Shown piece by piece: positions 8,902 through 17,471 of a stretch of 57,069 bases of DNA (its first letter is position 1; every line of letters starts with the position of its first letter). The stretch covers positions 1 to 57,069 of the forward strand of contig DASSJI010000171.1 of the NCBI GenBank assembly GCA_035691285.1. Direction: 5' to 3'. The DNA comes from DATFEN01 sp035691285. GTDB taxonomy: Bacteria > Acidobacteriota > Vicinamibacteria > Fen-336. A program made the position numbers and the translations under genes. The notes beneath the pieces are model-generated. The model searched no databases. It was not told the origin of the DNA and was given only the letters and a program-made list of their open reading frames with translations.

Positions 8902-9387
8902 ATGCCAGCATTCGTCAAGAAGGCCGCGGCACTGGGGCTCAAGGTCGCCTCGGCGCTCGCGTTTCTCGCCCCGCTCCTGACCCGGATCACCGTCGGCTAC
9001 GCGTTCTTCCTCACCGGCCGCGGCAAGCTGGGCAACCTGGAAGCCTTCACCGGCTACCTCCAGGAGCTGGGCGTGCCGTTCGCTTCGGCCCAGGCGCCGT
9101 TCGTGGCGGGGCTCGAGTTCGTCGGCGGCATGTGCCTGGTGGTCGGCCTGCTGACGCGGCTGATGTCGCTCGGCCTGCTCGGCACGATGGTCGGCGCGCT
9201 CCTGACGGCCGACAAGGAGAGCTTCCTGGAGTCATGGGCGCCGACGGGCGACGTGGGCCCCCTCGACATCGACCCCTGGGTCTTCTTCCTGCTCCTGAGC
9301 TGGCTGGTGCTCCACGGCCCGGGGGTGGTGAGCCTCGATCGGCCGATCTCGAAACTCCTCGGCCTCGGCAAGGACGCCTCGAAGTAG
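8902..9387 (+). CDS. DoxX family membrane protein
   Basis: A 161-residue inner-membrane protein with four predicted helices. It shows the DoxX pattern: LLTRITVGYAFFLTGRGKLG in helix 1 and FVAGLEFVGGMCLVVGLLTR in helix 2 (the E-x-x-G-G-x-x-L-x-x-G motif). The family is associated with respiratory or redox functions but is biochemically heterogeneous. The ATG is preceded by GGAGGG with nine bases of spacing, so this transcript probably has a leader. It is divergent from the msrP-like gene, and the 98-base gap must hold both promoters. A shared oxidative-stress role with MsrP is inference from this layout. Confidence 0.85.
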   Translation: MPAFVKKAAALGLKVASALAFLAPLLTRITVGYAFFLTGRGKLGNLEAFTGYLQELGVPFASAQAPFVAGLEFVGGMCLVVGLLTRLMSLGLLGTMVGALLTADKESFLESWAPTGDVGPLDIDPWVFFLLLSWLVLHGPGVVSLDRPISKLLGLGKDASK

Positions 9388-9390
9388 ACT
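9385..9390 (+). promoter_or_regulatory. Possible -10 element (TAGACT) before amidohydrolase gene
   Basis: TAGACT lies eleven bases before the ATG at 9402, the same hexamer and spacing as at msrP. Its TAG is also the doxX stop codon, so this match carries less weight and doxX read-through may suffice. Confidence 0.2.
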
Positions 9391-9401
9391 CGGGACCCGT
9401 C

Positions 9402-11966
9402 ATGGGTCCACGGCCTTTCGCCGCCTCGCTCGCGCTCGCCTGCGCGGTCGGGGCGACCGCCCGGGCGGAGCGCGACCCGGTCTACGCGATCGTCGGAGCC
9501 CGCGTGGTCCCGGTGGCCTCGCCGGCGCTGGAGAGGGCCACCATCGTGCTTCGCAACGGCACGATCGAGGCGGTGGGCACCGACGTGAAGGCGCCGGCCG
9601 ACGCCCGAGTCATCGACGGCGCGGGCCTGGTGGTCACGCCCGGGCTGATCGACGCGTTCGGCGGCCTCGGGCTTCCGGCCGCGCCGCGCCCGGGCGCGGC
9701 GCGACAGGCGCGGCCCAGCCCGACGCCGCCACCGGAGGCGATCGCGCCACAGCGCGACGCCCTCGAGCGCGTCCAGGCGCACGAGGCGCTGAAGGCGCGG
9801 GACAGCGGCGTCACCACCGCCCTCGTGATCCCGGCGGACGGCGTGCTCCCGGGACGCAGCGTGCTCCTCGACCTGGTCGGCGAGAAGGCCGAGGGCATGG
9901 CGGTCGTGCAGCCCGCCGCCCTGCACCTGCACATGACCACCCAGGACGACAAGTACCCCGACTCGCTCCAGGGCACAGTGGCCCTCGCCCGGCAGTCGCT
10001 CTGGAATGCGACCCGCTACCGCGACGAGTGGGCGGCCTATCGCGGCTCGCCACGGGGCAAGAAGCGGCCGGCCTACGACTCGGCCCTCGAGGCGTGGCAG
10101 GACGTGCTCGCGGCCAAGCTGCCGCTCATGATCAGCGCCCACCGGGAGAACGACGTGCGCCGCGCCCTGGCCCTCGCCGACGAGTTCAAGATCCGCGTGG
10201 TGCTCGCCGGCCCGCCGCAGGCCGCGCGCCTTGCGTCCCTGCTCAAGGCGCGCAAGCTCCCGCTCGTGGTCGGCGTGAACTTCGACCCCCCCCGCGAGCC
10301 GTCCTTCGGCCCGGTGGACGAGGAGAAGGAGCGCCAGGACATCGACGAGGCCGAGCGCGCCGCGGCGGAGCTGGCGAAGGCCGGCGTGCCCTTCGGCTTC
10401 GGCTCTGCCTTCGCCCGGGATTACGTGGCCGGGCTCCGCAAGGCGATCGAGCGCGGCCTGGATCGCGAGGCGGCGCTGCGCGCGGCCACGCTGGGAGCGG
10501 CCGAGGCCCTGGGCGTCGCCGACCGCATGGGCAGCCTCGAGAAGGGCAAGCTCGCCAACGTGGTCGCGTGGGCCGGCGAGCCCCTGACGAAGGATGCGAA
10601 GCCGCGCCTCGTGTTCGTCGACGGGCGGCTCTACGAACCCCCGGCCAAGAAGGAGGAAGGCGAGAAGGACAAAGCCGACGAGGCGAGGGACGGCGAGGAG
10701 AAGGAAGCGCCGAAGCCGCGGCCCTTCTCGCTCCCGGCGCCTCCTGCCGCGCCGAAGGGACCCGTCGCGATCGTGGGCGGGACGCTGCTCACGGTCTCGC
10801 CAGCCGGGATCATCGCGAGCGGCACCCTGCTCATCGAGGGCGGCAAGATCCGCGCCGTCGGCCGCGACGTGAAGGTGCCGTCCGGAGCGACGGTGATCGA
10901 CGCGGCCGGCCGCTACGTGATGCCGGGCATCATCGATACCCACTCCCACACCGCCGTCGAGGAGGGCGTCAACGAGTGCACCGACGCGGTGACCGCCGAG
11001 GTGCGCATCGAGGACGTGGTGAACCAGGACGACCCGGACCTGTTCCGCCAGCTCGCCGGCGGCGTGACCGCGATCAACGTGCTCCACGGCTCCTGCAACG
11101 CGATCGGCGGGCAGAACGCCGTGCTGAAGCTGCGCTACGGACAGCCGCCCGAGAAGCTGCTGTTCGAGGGCGCGCCGCGGGGGATCAAGTTCGCCCTCGG
11201 CGAGAACCCGAAGCGCTCGAACTTCCGGCGCGAGCCGCGCCGCTACCCCGGGACCCGCATGGGGGTCGAGCAGGTGATCCGGAACGCCTTCGCCGAGGCG
11301 CGCGCGTACAAGCTGGAGTGGGAGGAGTACGAGGGCAAGCTCAGGGCCGCGGGTCCACGTGGCGAGAAGCCCATCGCGCCGCGGAAGGACCTGCGCCTCG
11401 AGGAGCTCCGGGACGTCCTCGACGGCAAGGTGCTCGTGCACTCCCACGCCTACCGGGCCGACGAGATGCTGATGCTCATGAAAGTCGCCGAGGATTTCGG
11501 CTTCCGTGTGCGCACCTTCCAGCACGGCCTCGAGGCCTACAAGGTCGCGAGCGAGATCGCGAAGCACGGCGTCGGGGTCGGCACCTTCATCGACTGGTGG
11601 GGGTACAAGCTCGAGGCCTACGACGCGACACCCTACAACCCCGCGATCCTCGCCTCCCACGGCGTGCGGGTGTCCCTGAACTCGGACTCCGACGAGCTGG
11701 CGCGCCGGCTCTACTGGGACGCCGCCAAGGCCGTGAAGTACGGCGGGGTGAGCGAGGACGAGGCGCTGCGCATGATCACGCTCCACGCGGCCTGGCAGCT
11801 CGGCGTCGAGGGGCGCGTCGGGTCGCTGGAGCCGGGCAAGGACGCGGACGTCGCGATCTTCACCGCCCACCCGCTCTCCCCCGACGCCCGGGTCGAGATG
11901 ACGCTCGTGGACGGCCTGCCGTACTTCGACCGCGCGAAGGCCGAGCGGGCAGGCGGCGCCCGGTGA
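9402..11966 (+). CDS. Tandem amidohydrolase, N-terminal module degenerate, C-terminal module apparently active
   Basis: An 854-residue exported protein with a signal peptide (FAASLALACAVGATARA). It contains two amidohydrolase (imidazolonepropionase-like) modules joined by a charged linker at about 408-440. The C-terminal module (about 445-845) keeps the metal-site motifs: GIIDTHSHTAVEE near residue 511, LVHSHAYRADE, TFQHGLEAYK and LNSDSDELA. The N-terminal module (about 25-405) has the same fold landmarks, but the HxH position reads GLIDAFGGLG, the second histidine strand reads VVLAGPPQAA, and only ISAHREND keeps a histidine. It should be catalytically dead. The ATG at 9402 was chosen for the signal peptide. 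The stop overlaps the GTG of the next gene, which encodes a third, also degenerate, module. Such exported amidohydrolases may act on peptides or N-acyl amino acids; the substrate is unknown. Confidence 0.85.
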   Translation: MGPRPFAASLALACAVGATARAERDPVYAIVGARVVPVASPALERATIVLRNGTIEAVGTDVKAPADARVIDGAGLVVTPGLIDAFGGLGLPAAPRPGAARQARPSPTPPPEAIAPQRDALERVQAHEALKARDSGVTTALVIPADGVLPGRSVLLDLVGEKAEGMAVVQPAALHLHMTTQDDKYPDSLQGTVALARQSLWNATRYRDEWAAYRGSPRGKKRPAYDSALEAWQDVLAAKLPLMISAHRENDVRRALALADEFKIRVVLAGPPQAARLASLLKARKLPLVVGVNFDPPREPSFGPVDEEKERQDIDEAERAAAELAKAGVPFGFGSAFARDYVAGLRKAIERGLDREAALRAATLGAAEALGVADRMGSLEKGKLANVVAWAGEPLTKDAKPRLVFVDGRLYEPPAKKEEGEKDKADEARDGEEKEAPKPRPFSLPAPPAAPKGPVAIVGGTLLTVSPAGIIASGTLLIEGGKIRAVGRDVKVPSGATVIDAAGRYVMPGIIDTHSHTAVEEGVNECTDAVTAEVRIEDVVNQDDPDLFRQLAGGVTAINVLHGSCNAIGGQNAVLKLRYGQPPEKLLFEGAPRGIKFALGENPKRSNFRREPRRYPGTRMGVEQVIRNAFAEARAYKLEWEEYEGKLRAAGPRGEKPIAPRKDLRLEELRDVLDGKVLVHSHAYRADEMLMLMKVAEDFGFRVRTFQHGLEAYKVASEIAKHGVGVGTFIDWWGYKLEAYDATPYNPAILASHGVRVSLNSDSDELARRLYWDAAKAVKYGGVSEDEALRMITLHAAWQLGVEGRVGSLEPGKDADVAIFTAHPLSPDARVEMTLVDGLPYFDRAKAERAGGAR

Positions 11967-13255
11967 TCGGCCGCTCGGTCCTCTGCCTCGCCCTCGCGGC
12001 GCCGGCGGGCGCCGAAGAGGCCGCGCTCGTCCTGAAGGGCGGCCGAGTCGTGACGGTCTCGGGCGCCGTGATCGAGAGCGGCAGCGTGGTCGTCGCCGCG
12101 GGCCGCATCGTCGCGGTCGGGGCGGATGTCGCGGCCCCGCCCGGCGCCCAGGTCCTCGACGTCGCCGGCAAGTGGATCTACCCCGGGCTCGTCAACGGCC
12201 TGACGAGCCTGGGCCTGACCGAGATCACGAGCGTCGCCGGCTCCATGGACACGACGGAAGTCGGCGAGATCAACCCGAACGCGAAGGCGTGGGTGGCCTT
12301 GAACCCCCACAGCGCCCACATCGCCGTGGCCCGGGCCGGGGGCCTCACGGCGGCGCTCTCGGCTCCCGAGGGCGGCCTCGTCTCGGGACAGAGCGCCGTC
12401 ATCCGTCTGGCGGGCTCGACGCCCGAGGCGATGACGGTACGGCCCGGGGCGGCGCTGCACGTGGTCTTCCCGTCGGGCCGGCCCCCCGCGGGCGGTCCGC
12501 CATCCGCCGAGGAGCGGGAGAAGAAGACCTTCCGCGAGCAACAGAAGGAGAGAGGGGAGAACCAGCGCAGGCAGCTGGACCGCCTCCGGACCCTGCTCGA
12601 GGACGCAAAGGCCCACGACGCGGCGCTCCGGGCCGCGGCGGAGGGCCGCGCGGAGCGCCCCAAGCCCGACGCGGTCCTCGAGGCGCTCGCCCCCGCGGCG
12701 CGCGGAGAGATGCCAGTCCTGCTGCGGGCCGACGCCGAGGAGGAGATCCGGGCCGCGGTCGAGTTCGCCGCGGCGCGCGGCCTCAAGCTCGTCGTCGCGG
12801 GCGGCCTCGAGGCATGGCGCTGCGCGGACCTGCTGAAGGAGAAGGAGGTGGCGGTCCTGCTGAAGGTGCTGCGCCTGCCGCGGCGCCGCTCGGATCCCTA
12901 CGACGCCCCTTTCGCCAACGCCGCGCTGCTGCACCGGGCAGGCGTGCCCTTCGCGATCGTCACCGACGACGAGAGCTTCGCGCGCAACCTCCCGTACGAG
13001 GCGGCCATGGCGCGGGCCTTCGGGCTGCCCGCCGAAGCCGCGCTGCGGGCCATCACGCTTTCTCCGGCGGAGATCCTCGGCGTCTCCGCGCGACTCGGTT
13101 CGATCGAAGCCGGCAAGGACGCCGATCTGGTCGTGGCCACAGGCGACATCATGGACGCTCGCACGCGGGTCGAGGCCGTGTACATCCAGGGAGCGCCGCA
13201 GCCCCTCGACACCCGTCACACGCAGCTCTACCAGCAGTTCCGCGAGCGGCCCTAG
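11963..13255 (+). CDS. Amidohydrolase-like protein lacking the metal site
   Basis: A 430-residue exported protein with a GTG start overlapping the previous stop (GTGA at 11963-11966). After a short signal peptide it shows the amidohydrolase small-domain pattern (LVLKGGRVVTVSGAVIESG, then WIYPGLVNGLTSLGL) and the C-terminal LGVSARLGSIEAGKDADLVV. The HxH after the first beta strand is replaced by NGLTSLG. The later histidine strands read VLLRADAEEE and LVVAGGLEAW, and the terminal aspartate region reads IVTDDESFARN. A charged coiled-coil insertion (EEREKKTFREQQKERGENQ) occupies residues about 180-225. It therefore looks like a non-catalytic partner of the protein encoded upstream, perhaps completing a multimer. 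The two genes are clearly paralogous. Confidence 0.82.
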   Translation: MIGRSVLCLALAAPAGAEEAALVLKGGRVVTVSGAVIESGSVVVAAGRIVAVGADVAAPPGAQVLDVAGKWIYPGLVNGLTSLGLTEITSVAGSMDTTEVGEINPNAKAWVALNPHSAHIAVARAGGLTAALSAPEGGLVSGQSAVIRLAGSTPEAMTVRPGAALHVVFPSGRPPAGGPPSAEEREKKTFREQQKERGENQRRQLDRLRTLLEDAKAHDAALRAAAEGRAERPKPDAVLEALAPAARGEMPVLLRADAEEEIRAAVEFAAARGLKLVVAGGLEAWRCADLLKEKEVAVLLKVLRLPRRRSDPYDAPFANAALLHRAGVPFAIVTDDESFARNLPYEAAMARAFGLPAEAALRAITLSPAEILGVSARLGSIEAGKDADLVVATGDIMDARTRVEAVYIQGAPQPLDTRHTQLYQQFRERP

Positions 13256-13370
13256 TTGACATAGCCGAGGGCGCGCCGAACAGCTCCGCGAGCGTGGCGT
13301 AGGACCCACGCACGCCGCGCTCTGACGGGTCGAGCCCGGTTAAGAGGTGGCCGGCGCGTGTCGTGTCCAG

Positions 13371-13387
13371 GGTAGGGAGACTCTACC
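13371..13387 (+). other. Short inverted repeat upstream of serine hydrolase gene
   Basis: GGTAG, seven bases, then CTACC, lying 38-54 bases before the ATG at 13425. It could be an operator or a leader hairpin. The surrounding 169-base gap shows no convincing promoter. Confidence 0.3.
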
Positions 13388-13424
13388 TTGACCGGAGCAT
13401 CCGGCGAGCGGAAGATGGCGCGCC

Positions 13425-14564
13425 ATGAGCTTCCCCGGGCTTGCTGTCGCGCTGCTCCTCGCGGGGTTCCCCGCCTCCGCCTGGGACTGGCCCCGGTCCA
13501 CACCCGAGGCCGAGGGCCTCGACGGACGACGCCTCGAAGCCTTCGACGCTGAGCTGCGGAAGGGCGACCACGGATACGTCGACAGCCTGCTCGTGATCCG
13601 GCACGGCCGGATCGTGTTCGAGCAGTCGTACGCCCACGACTACGCCAGGCTCTTCGACGCGAAGCGCCACGGTCCGCGCGGGATCTACAACTACTACGAC
13701 GACGCCTGGCACCCGTTCTATCGCGGCACGCGCCTCCACACCATGCAGTCCGTGTCGAAGAGCGTGACCTCGCTGCTCGTGGGCATCGCGATCGGAAGCG
13801 GCCGGCTCGCCGGCGTGGACGCCCCGGCCGGCCGCTACCTGCAGGGCTTCCGCACGAGCGGCGACGCGCGCCAGGCGCGGCTCAGCGTGAAGCACCTGCT
13901 GACGATGACGGCGGGCATCGCCTGGGACGAGACCACGGTGGACTACACCGACCCGAAGAACACCTGCGCGGCGATGGAGGCGTCCCAGGACTGGGTGCAG
14001 TTCGTCCTCGACCAGCCGATGGCCGAGGAGCCGGGGAAGCGCTTCGTCTACAACAGCGGCGCGACGCAGCTCCTCGCCGAGGTGCTGCGCCAGGCCACCG
14101 GAGCCAAGCCCGACGACTTCGCGCGGGAGCGCCTCTTCGGTCCCCTGGGCATCACCGACTTTTACTGGAAGCGGATCCCCAACGGCCTTCCGGACACGGA
14201 GGGCGGGCTGTACCTCTCGCCCCGCGACCTCGCGCGCCTGGGTCGGCTGATGCTCGCCGACGGAACGTGGGAGGGCCGGCGCATCCTCCCCGAAGGCTGG
14301 GTCCGGGAGTCCACGACGGCATACGTCGCCGCCTCGGAGGACCCGAAGCAGCCCATCGACTACGGCTACAAGTGGTGGCTGGTGCCCGCGCGGGACGGCC
14401 GCCCGCGGGTGATCGCGGCGCTCGGCTACGGCGGCCAGCGCCTGCTCGTCGTGCCCGAGCTCGACCTGATCGCCGTCTTCACCGGCTGGAACATCTACGG
14501 CGACCATCCCTCTCTGCCGCTGGAGCTCGCCACCGAGCGAGTGCTCTCGGCCGTAAAGCCCTGA
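13425..14564 (+). CDS. Serine hydrolase, class C beta-lactamase-like family
   Basis: A 379-residue exported serine hydrolase with a signal peptide (GLAVALLLAGFPASA). The catalytic S-x-x-K is in TMQSVSKSVTSLLVG, the Y-x-N-like motif in RFVYNSGATQL, and the third motif is GYGGQ in AALGYGGQRLLVV. This is the usual set for esterase or peptidase-type members (PF00144) rather than true AmpC enzymes. PF00144 enzymes of this type cleave esters, D-peptides or amides; antibiotic hydrolysis is not implied. The gene is followed one base after its stop by the arginase-family gene, suggesting one transcript. Confidence 0.85.
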   Translation: MSFPGLAVALLLAGFPASAWDWPRSTPEAEGLDGRRLEAFDAELRKGDHGYVDSLLVIRHGRIVFEQSYAHDYARLFDAKRHGPRGIYNYYDDAWHPFYRGTRLHTMQSVSKSVTSLLVGIAIGSGRLAGVDAPAGRYLQGFRTSGDARQARLSVKHLLTMTAGIAWDETTVDYTDPKNTCAAMEASQDWVQFVLDQPMAEEPGKRFVYNSGATQLLAEVLRQATGAKPDDFARERLFGPLGITDFYWKRIPNGLPDTEGGLYLSPRDLARLGRLMLADGTWEGRRILPEGWVRESTTAYVAASEDPKQPIDYGYKWWLVPARDGRPRVIAALGYGGQRLLVVPELDLIAVFTGWNIYGDHPSLPLELATERVLSAVKP

Positions 14565-14565
14565 C

Positions 14566-15474
14566 GTGATCGCGCGCCCGCCCTGGGGAGGGCTCTCGGC
14601 GGAGACGGCCGGAGCGCCCTGGCTCGCCGTGCTGGGCGTCCCCTGGGACGGCGGCGTGGGCTGGCGGCCGGGCGCGGCCGAGGCGCCGCGCCGGCTGCGC
14701 CAGATCTCCCACACCTCGCCGGCCATCGCGGAGGACGGCTTCGTCGTCGACCCCGCGCGCTTCCCCCTGCGCGATCTGGGCGACCTCGGGCCGCAGGTCG
14801 AGGAGGACGTGCTCCACTACTTCGGCCGCGTGGAGCAGGCCGCGCGCGAGGCCATGGCCGCTCCGGGGGCGCCGTTCCTGCTCTCGATCGGCGGCGACCA
14901 CTCGGTCCTGATCCCGCTCTTCCGCGCCTTCGCGGCCGCGCAGGCCGGGACGCTCGGCCTGGTGCTGCTCGACGCCCACCCCGACCTCTTCGACGAGTAC
15001 GACGGCTCCCGGACGAGCCACGCCTGCCCCATCCGCAGGGCCCTCGAGTCCGGGCGGCTCGCGCCCGAGCACTTGCTGATCCTCGGCACCCGGTCCTACA
15101 ACGGCGTCGAGCTGGACTTCATGCGGGCCAACGGCGTCCGCTTCGTGCCGGCGCGGGAGCTGGAGCGGCAGGGCGCCGCGGGCGCCGTGGCGCTCGCCCG
15201 CGAGCGGCTTTCTGGCTGCGCGTCCGTGTACCTCACGATCGACATCGACGTGGCCGATCCGGCTTTCGCTCCCGGAACGGGCGCGCCCGTCGCCGGCGGG
15301 CTGACGAGCCGCCAGCTCCTCGACCTCGTGCGGGGGCTGGTGGAGGAGCTGCCCGTGCGGGCCGCCGATCTCGTCGAGGTCTCGCCGCGCCTCGATCCCA
15401 CCGACGCCACGCTGTTCCTGGCGCTGCAGGTCGTCTTCGAGACGATCGCGGCGCTGGCGCGGAAGGCGCGCTGA
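14566..15474 (+). CDS. Arginase/agmatinase/formiminoglutamase family hydrolase
   Basis: A 302-residue ureohydrolase. The binuclear manganese motifs are intact: SIGGDHSVLIP (about residue 108), VLLDAHPDLFDEY (about 133) and LTIDIDVADPAFAPGTGAP (about 225). The C-terminal VEVSPRLDPTDATLFLAL corresponds to the family's VE-x-(N/S)P-x-x-D segment. Substrate preference among arginine, agmatine, guanidinobutyrate and formiminoglutamate cannot be fixed from these motifs. The start is a GTG two bases after the previous stop. The stop TGA shares its final A with the ATG of the next gene, so all three genes from 13425 probably form one unit. Confidence 0.9.
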   Translation: MIARPPWGGLSAETAGAPWLAVLGVPWDGGVGWRPGAAEAPRRLRQISHTSPAIAEDGFVVDPARFPLRDLGDLGPQVEEDVLHYFGRVEQAAREAMAAPGAPFLLSIGGDHSVLIPLFRAFAAAQAGTLGLVLLDAHPDLFDEYDGSRTSHACPIRRALESGRLAPEHLLILGTRSYNGVELDFMRANGVRFVPARELERQGAAGAVALARERLSGCASVYLTIDIDVADPAFAPGTGAPVAGGLTSRQLLDLVRGLVEELPVRAADLVEVSPRLDPTDATLFLALQVVFETIAALARKAR

Positions 15475-16196
15475 TGCCAGCAGCCAGGGACGGCCTCGAC
15501 TTGGGGAAGACGCTCCGCTTCTTCTTCGAGGATCCCGACTGGGTGAAGAAGGGGCTGATCGGCGGCCTGTTCTGCCTGCTCGGGGTGTTCCTGGTCGGGG
15601 CCTTCTTCGTCGCCGGCTACATGCTCCGCACCATCCAGCGCGTCGTGCGCGGCGAGGAGCGCCCGCTGCCCGACTGGGACGACCTCGGCGGGATCTTCGG
15701 CGACGGCGTCCGGGCCATAGGCGTGTACTTGATCTACGTGCTCCCGATCGTGCTCGTCCCGCTCTTCGTCGTCGTCGCGAGCGCGGTCGTGTTCGGCGGC
15801 GCCGCGAGCCTGGCCGAGCGCTCCCGGGAGGTGGCCGACGCCATGGGAGCGATGTTCGGCCTGGTCGTCTTCGGCCTGTACGGACTCTTCGCGATCGCGA
15901 TGCTGGCGGTGTCGTTCTATCTCCCCTCGGCGCTCGTGCGGCTGGCCCTGCTCGGGCGCTTCGGCGCGGCCCTCGAGTGGCGCGAGAACGTGGGCTTCAT
16001 CCGACGCAACCTCGGCCCCTACGTGCTCGCGCTGGCGTTCTACCTGGTGGCGAACTTCGTCTCCCAGTTCGGGGTGCTGCTCTGCTGCGTCGGGGTGTTC
16101 CCCGTGACGTTCTGGTCGGTCGCGGTCCTCGCCTACGGCCTGGGCCAGGTGGCCCGGGGCGATGCGGAGCTGCGTGTCGCGGCCTCGGCCGGCTGA
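15474..16196 (+). CDS. DUF4013 membrane protein
   Basis: A 240-residue polytopic membrane protein. The N-terminal RFFFEDPDWVKKGLIGGLFC, the RVVRGEERPLPDWDDLGGIF loop and the later GFIRRNLGPYVLALAFYLVA are typical of the DUF4013 family, whose function is unknown. Five to six hydrophobic helices are visible. The ATG overlaps the stop of the arginase-family gene. The stop is only three bases from that of convergent imuB, so no intrinsic terminator fits between them. Confidence 0.8.
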   Translation: MPAARDGLDLGKTLRFFFEDPDWVKKGLIGGLFCLLGVFLVGAFFVAGYMLRTIQRVVRGEERPLPDWDDLGGIFGDGVRAIGVYLIYVLPIVLVPLFVVVASAVVFGGAASLAERSREVADAMGAMFGLVVFGLYGLFAIAMLAVSFYLPSALVRLALLGRFGAALEWRENVGFIRRNLGPYVLALAFYLVANFVSQFGVLLCCVGVFPVTFWSVAVLAYGLGQVARGDAELRVAASAG

Positions 16197-16199
16197 AGA

Positions 16200-17471
16200 T
16201 CAGTCCAGCTCCCCCTCCACGAACCACTCGCCGCGCAGCCGGTCCCGGAAGATCCGGTAGAGCCCGGAGCCCAGGGCCACGTCCCATTCCTCGCGGCTCC
16301 AGGCCGCGTCCCACCAGTCCCCCGAGGCGCGCCACGGCCCGGCGCGGTCCAGCACCGCCCCCCGGATCCCGGCCGACGCCACGAAGACCGGCGCGCCGTC
16401 CTCGAGCGCCACCTCCGCCTCGAGCGGCGGGCGGAAGGCCTTGAGGGCGAGGCGCGGAGGCGGAGCCGCATCGAGGGGCGAGGGTCGCGCGGGCCCCGGG
16501 GCGAAGGTCCTGAGGGCGAAGGCCCCGGGCCGGTGCGAGTCGAGGAGCGCCAGGGATCCGCCGCGGCCCGCGGCCGTGAACTCGTGGAGGCGGGCGAGGG
16601 TGTGGGCGAGGCGCTCGGGCGAGGGCTGGGCCGGATCGAGGAGCGAGAACTGCGTGACGCGCGAAGGCGTGGGCTCCGCGCGCACCACGATCTTCCGGAT
16701 CGCCTCACCGGGCGGATGCGCCTCGAGGTCGAGGAGCAGGAGCGTGCGCCAGGTGCGCGGCAGGGCGGAGGGCGCCGCAGGCCGGAGCGCGCGGCGTTGC
16801 ACGCGGCCGTCGATGAGAAGGAGCTCCACCTCGAGCGCCGCCGCGAGGCGCCCCCGGGCGCGCAGGGACTCCGCGAGCGGGTCGAGCACCCGCTGCAGCA
16901 GGAACGCGAAGGGCTCGAGGCCGAGAACCGGCCACTCGAGGTCGAGGACGATCTCGAAGCTCTCGGGCGGCGGAGAGGGCACGAGCGGCCGCGGATCCTC
17001 GCCGCGGGCGAGGCGCACGAGACGCGGGCCGCTCTCCCCGAGACGCGCCGCGAGGCCGCGCTCGGGGAGCGCCTGGAGCTCGCCGATCGTCCGGAGCCCG
17101 AAGCGGGCCAGGAGCTCCGCCTCGCCTGGAGCCACGTCGAGGAGCTGGAGCGGCATGGGCGCCATCGCCCGTGCTTCGGCGCCGGGCGGCACGACCGTGA
17201 GCCCCTCGCGTCCGCGGGCCAGGACCAGGGCGGCTATGCGCGTCGCGGCGAGAGCCACGTTCGCGGCGCGGGCGCGCTCCCGCGCGGCGGCGAGGAGCGC
17301 CTGTCCCAGCGCCTCGGGCGTCGGCCAGGCCCGGCCGAGGCCAGCGAGATCGAGCAGCACCGGCGTCGGGGCCGCGGCCTCCACCCGCGGCGTGAAGGCT
17401 CGCGACACCTGGACGAGGGTGTCGGGTGCGGGGAGCGCTTCGGGAGAGTGGACGCCGCCGAAATTGATCAA
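16200..17471 (-). CDS. imuB: ImuB-like Y-family polymerase subunit, N-terminally truncated
   Basis: A 423-residue protein related to ImuB, the Y-family polymerase-like adaptor of the ImuA-ImuB-DnaE2 damage-tolerance mutasome. Recognisable parts are SRAFTPRVEAAAPTPVLLDL (second half of the catalytic fold), the helix-hairpin region LLARFGLRTIGELQALPERG, the little finger, and the ImuB-specific tail ending FRDRLRGEWFVEG. The usual first 75-90 residues of the palm are missing: homology begins almost at once after the start. The only start that fits is TTG at 17471, which overlaps the imuA stop (TTGA). A CTCCGTG repeat lies exactly at this junction (17482-17506). ImuB proteins generally lack catalysis and bridge other subunits, so the shorter protein may still work, or the operon may be decaying. 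Confidence 0.75.
   Translation of the reverse strand: MINFGGVHSPEALPAPDTLVQVSRAFTPRVEAAAPTPVLLDLAGLGRAWPTPEALGQALLAAARERARAANVALAATRIAALVLARGREGLTVVPPGAEARAMAPMPLQLLDVAPGEAELLARFGLRTIGELQALPERGLAARLGESGPRLVRLARGEDPRPLVPSPPPESFEIVLDLEWPVLGLEPFAFLLQRVLDPLAESLRARGRLAAALEVELLLIDGRVQRRALRPAAPSALPRTWRTLLLLDLEAHPPGEAIRKIVVRAEPTPSRVTQFSLLDPAQPSPERLAHTLARLHEFTAAGRGGSLALLDSHRPGAFALRTFAPGPARPSPLDAAPPPRLALKAFRPPLEAEVALEDGAPVFVASAGIRGAVLDRAGPWRASGDWWDAAWSREEWDVALGSGLYRIFRDRLRGEWFVEGELD

Noticed and set aside
9054..11870. A 938-codon minus-strand frame opposite the tandem amidohydrolase
   Set aside because: Low-complexity antisense translation with no start signal or family similarity.
13425..14564. Serine hydrolase as an antibiotic-resistance beta-lactamase
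   Set aside because: The motif set (SVSK, YNS, GYGGQ) fits the broad PF00144 esterase/peptidase group. Nothing specific to AmpC is seen.
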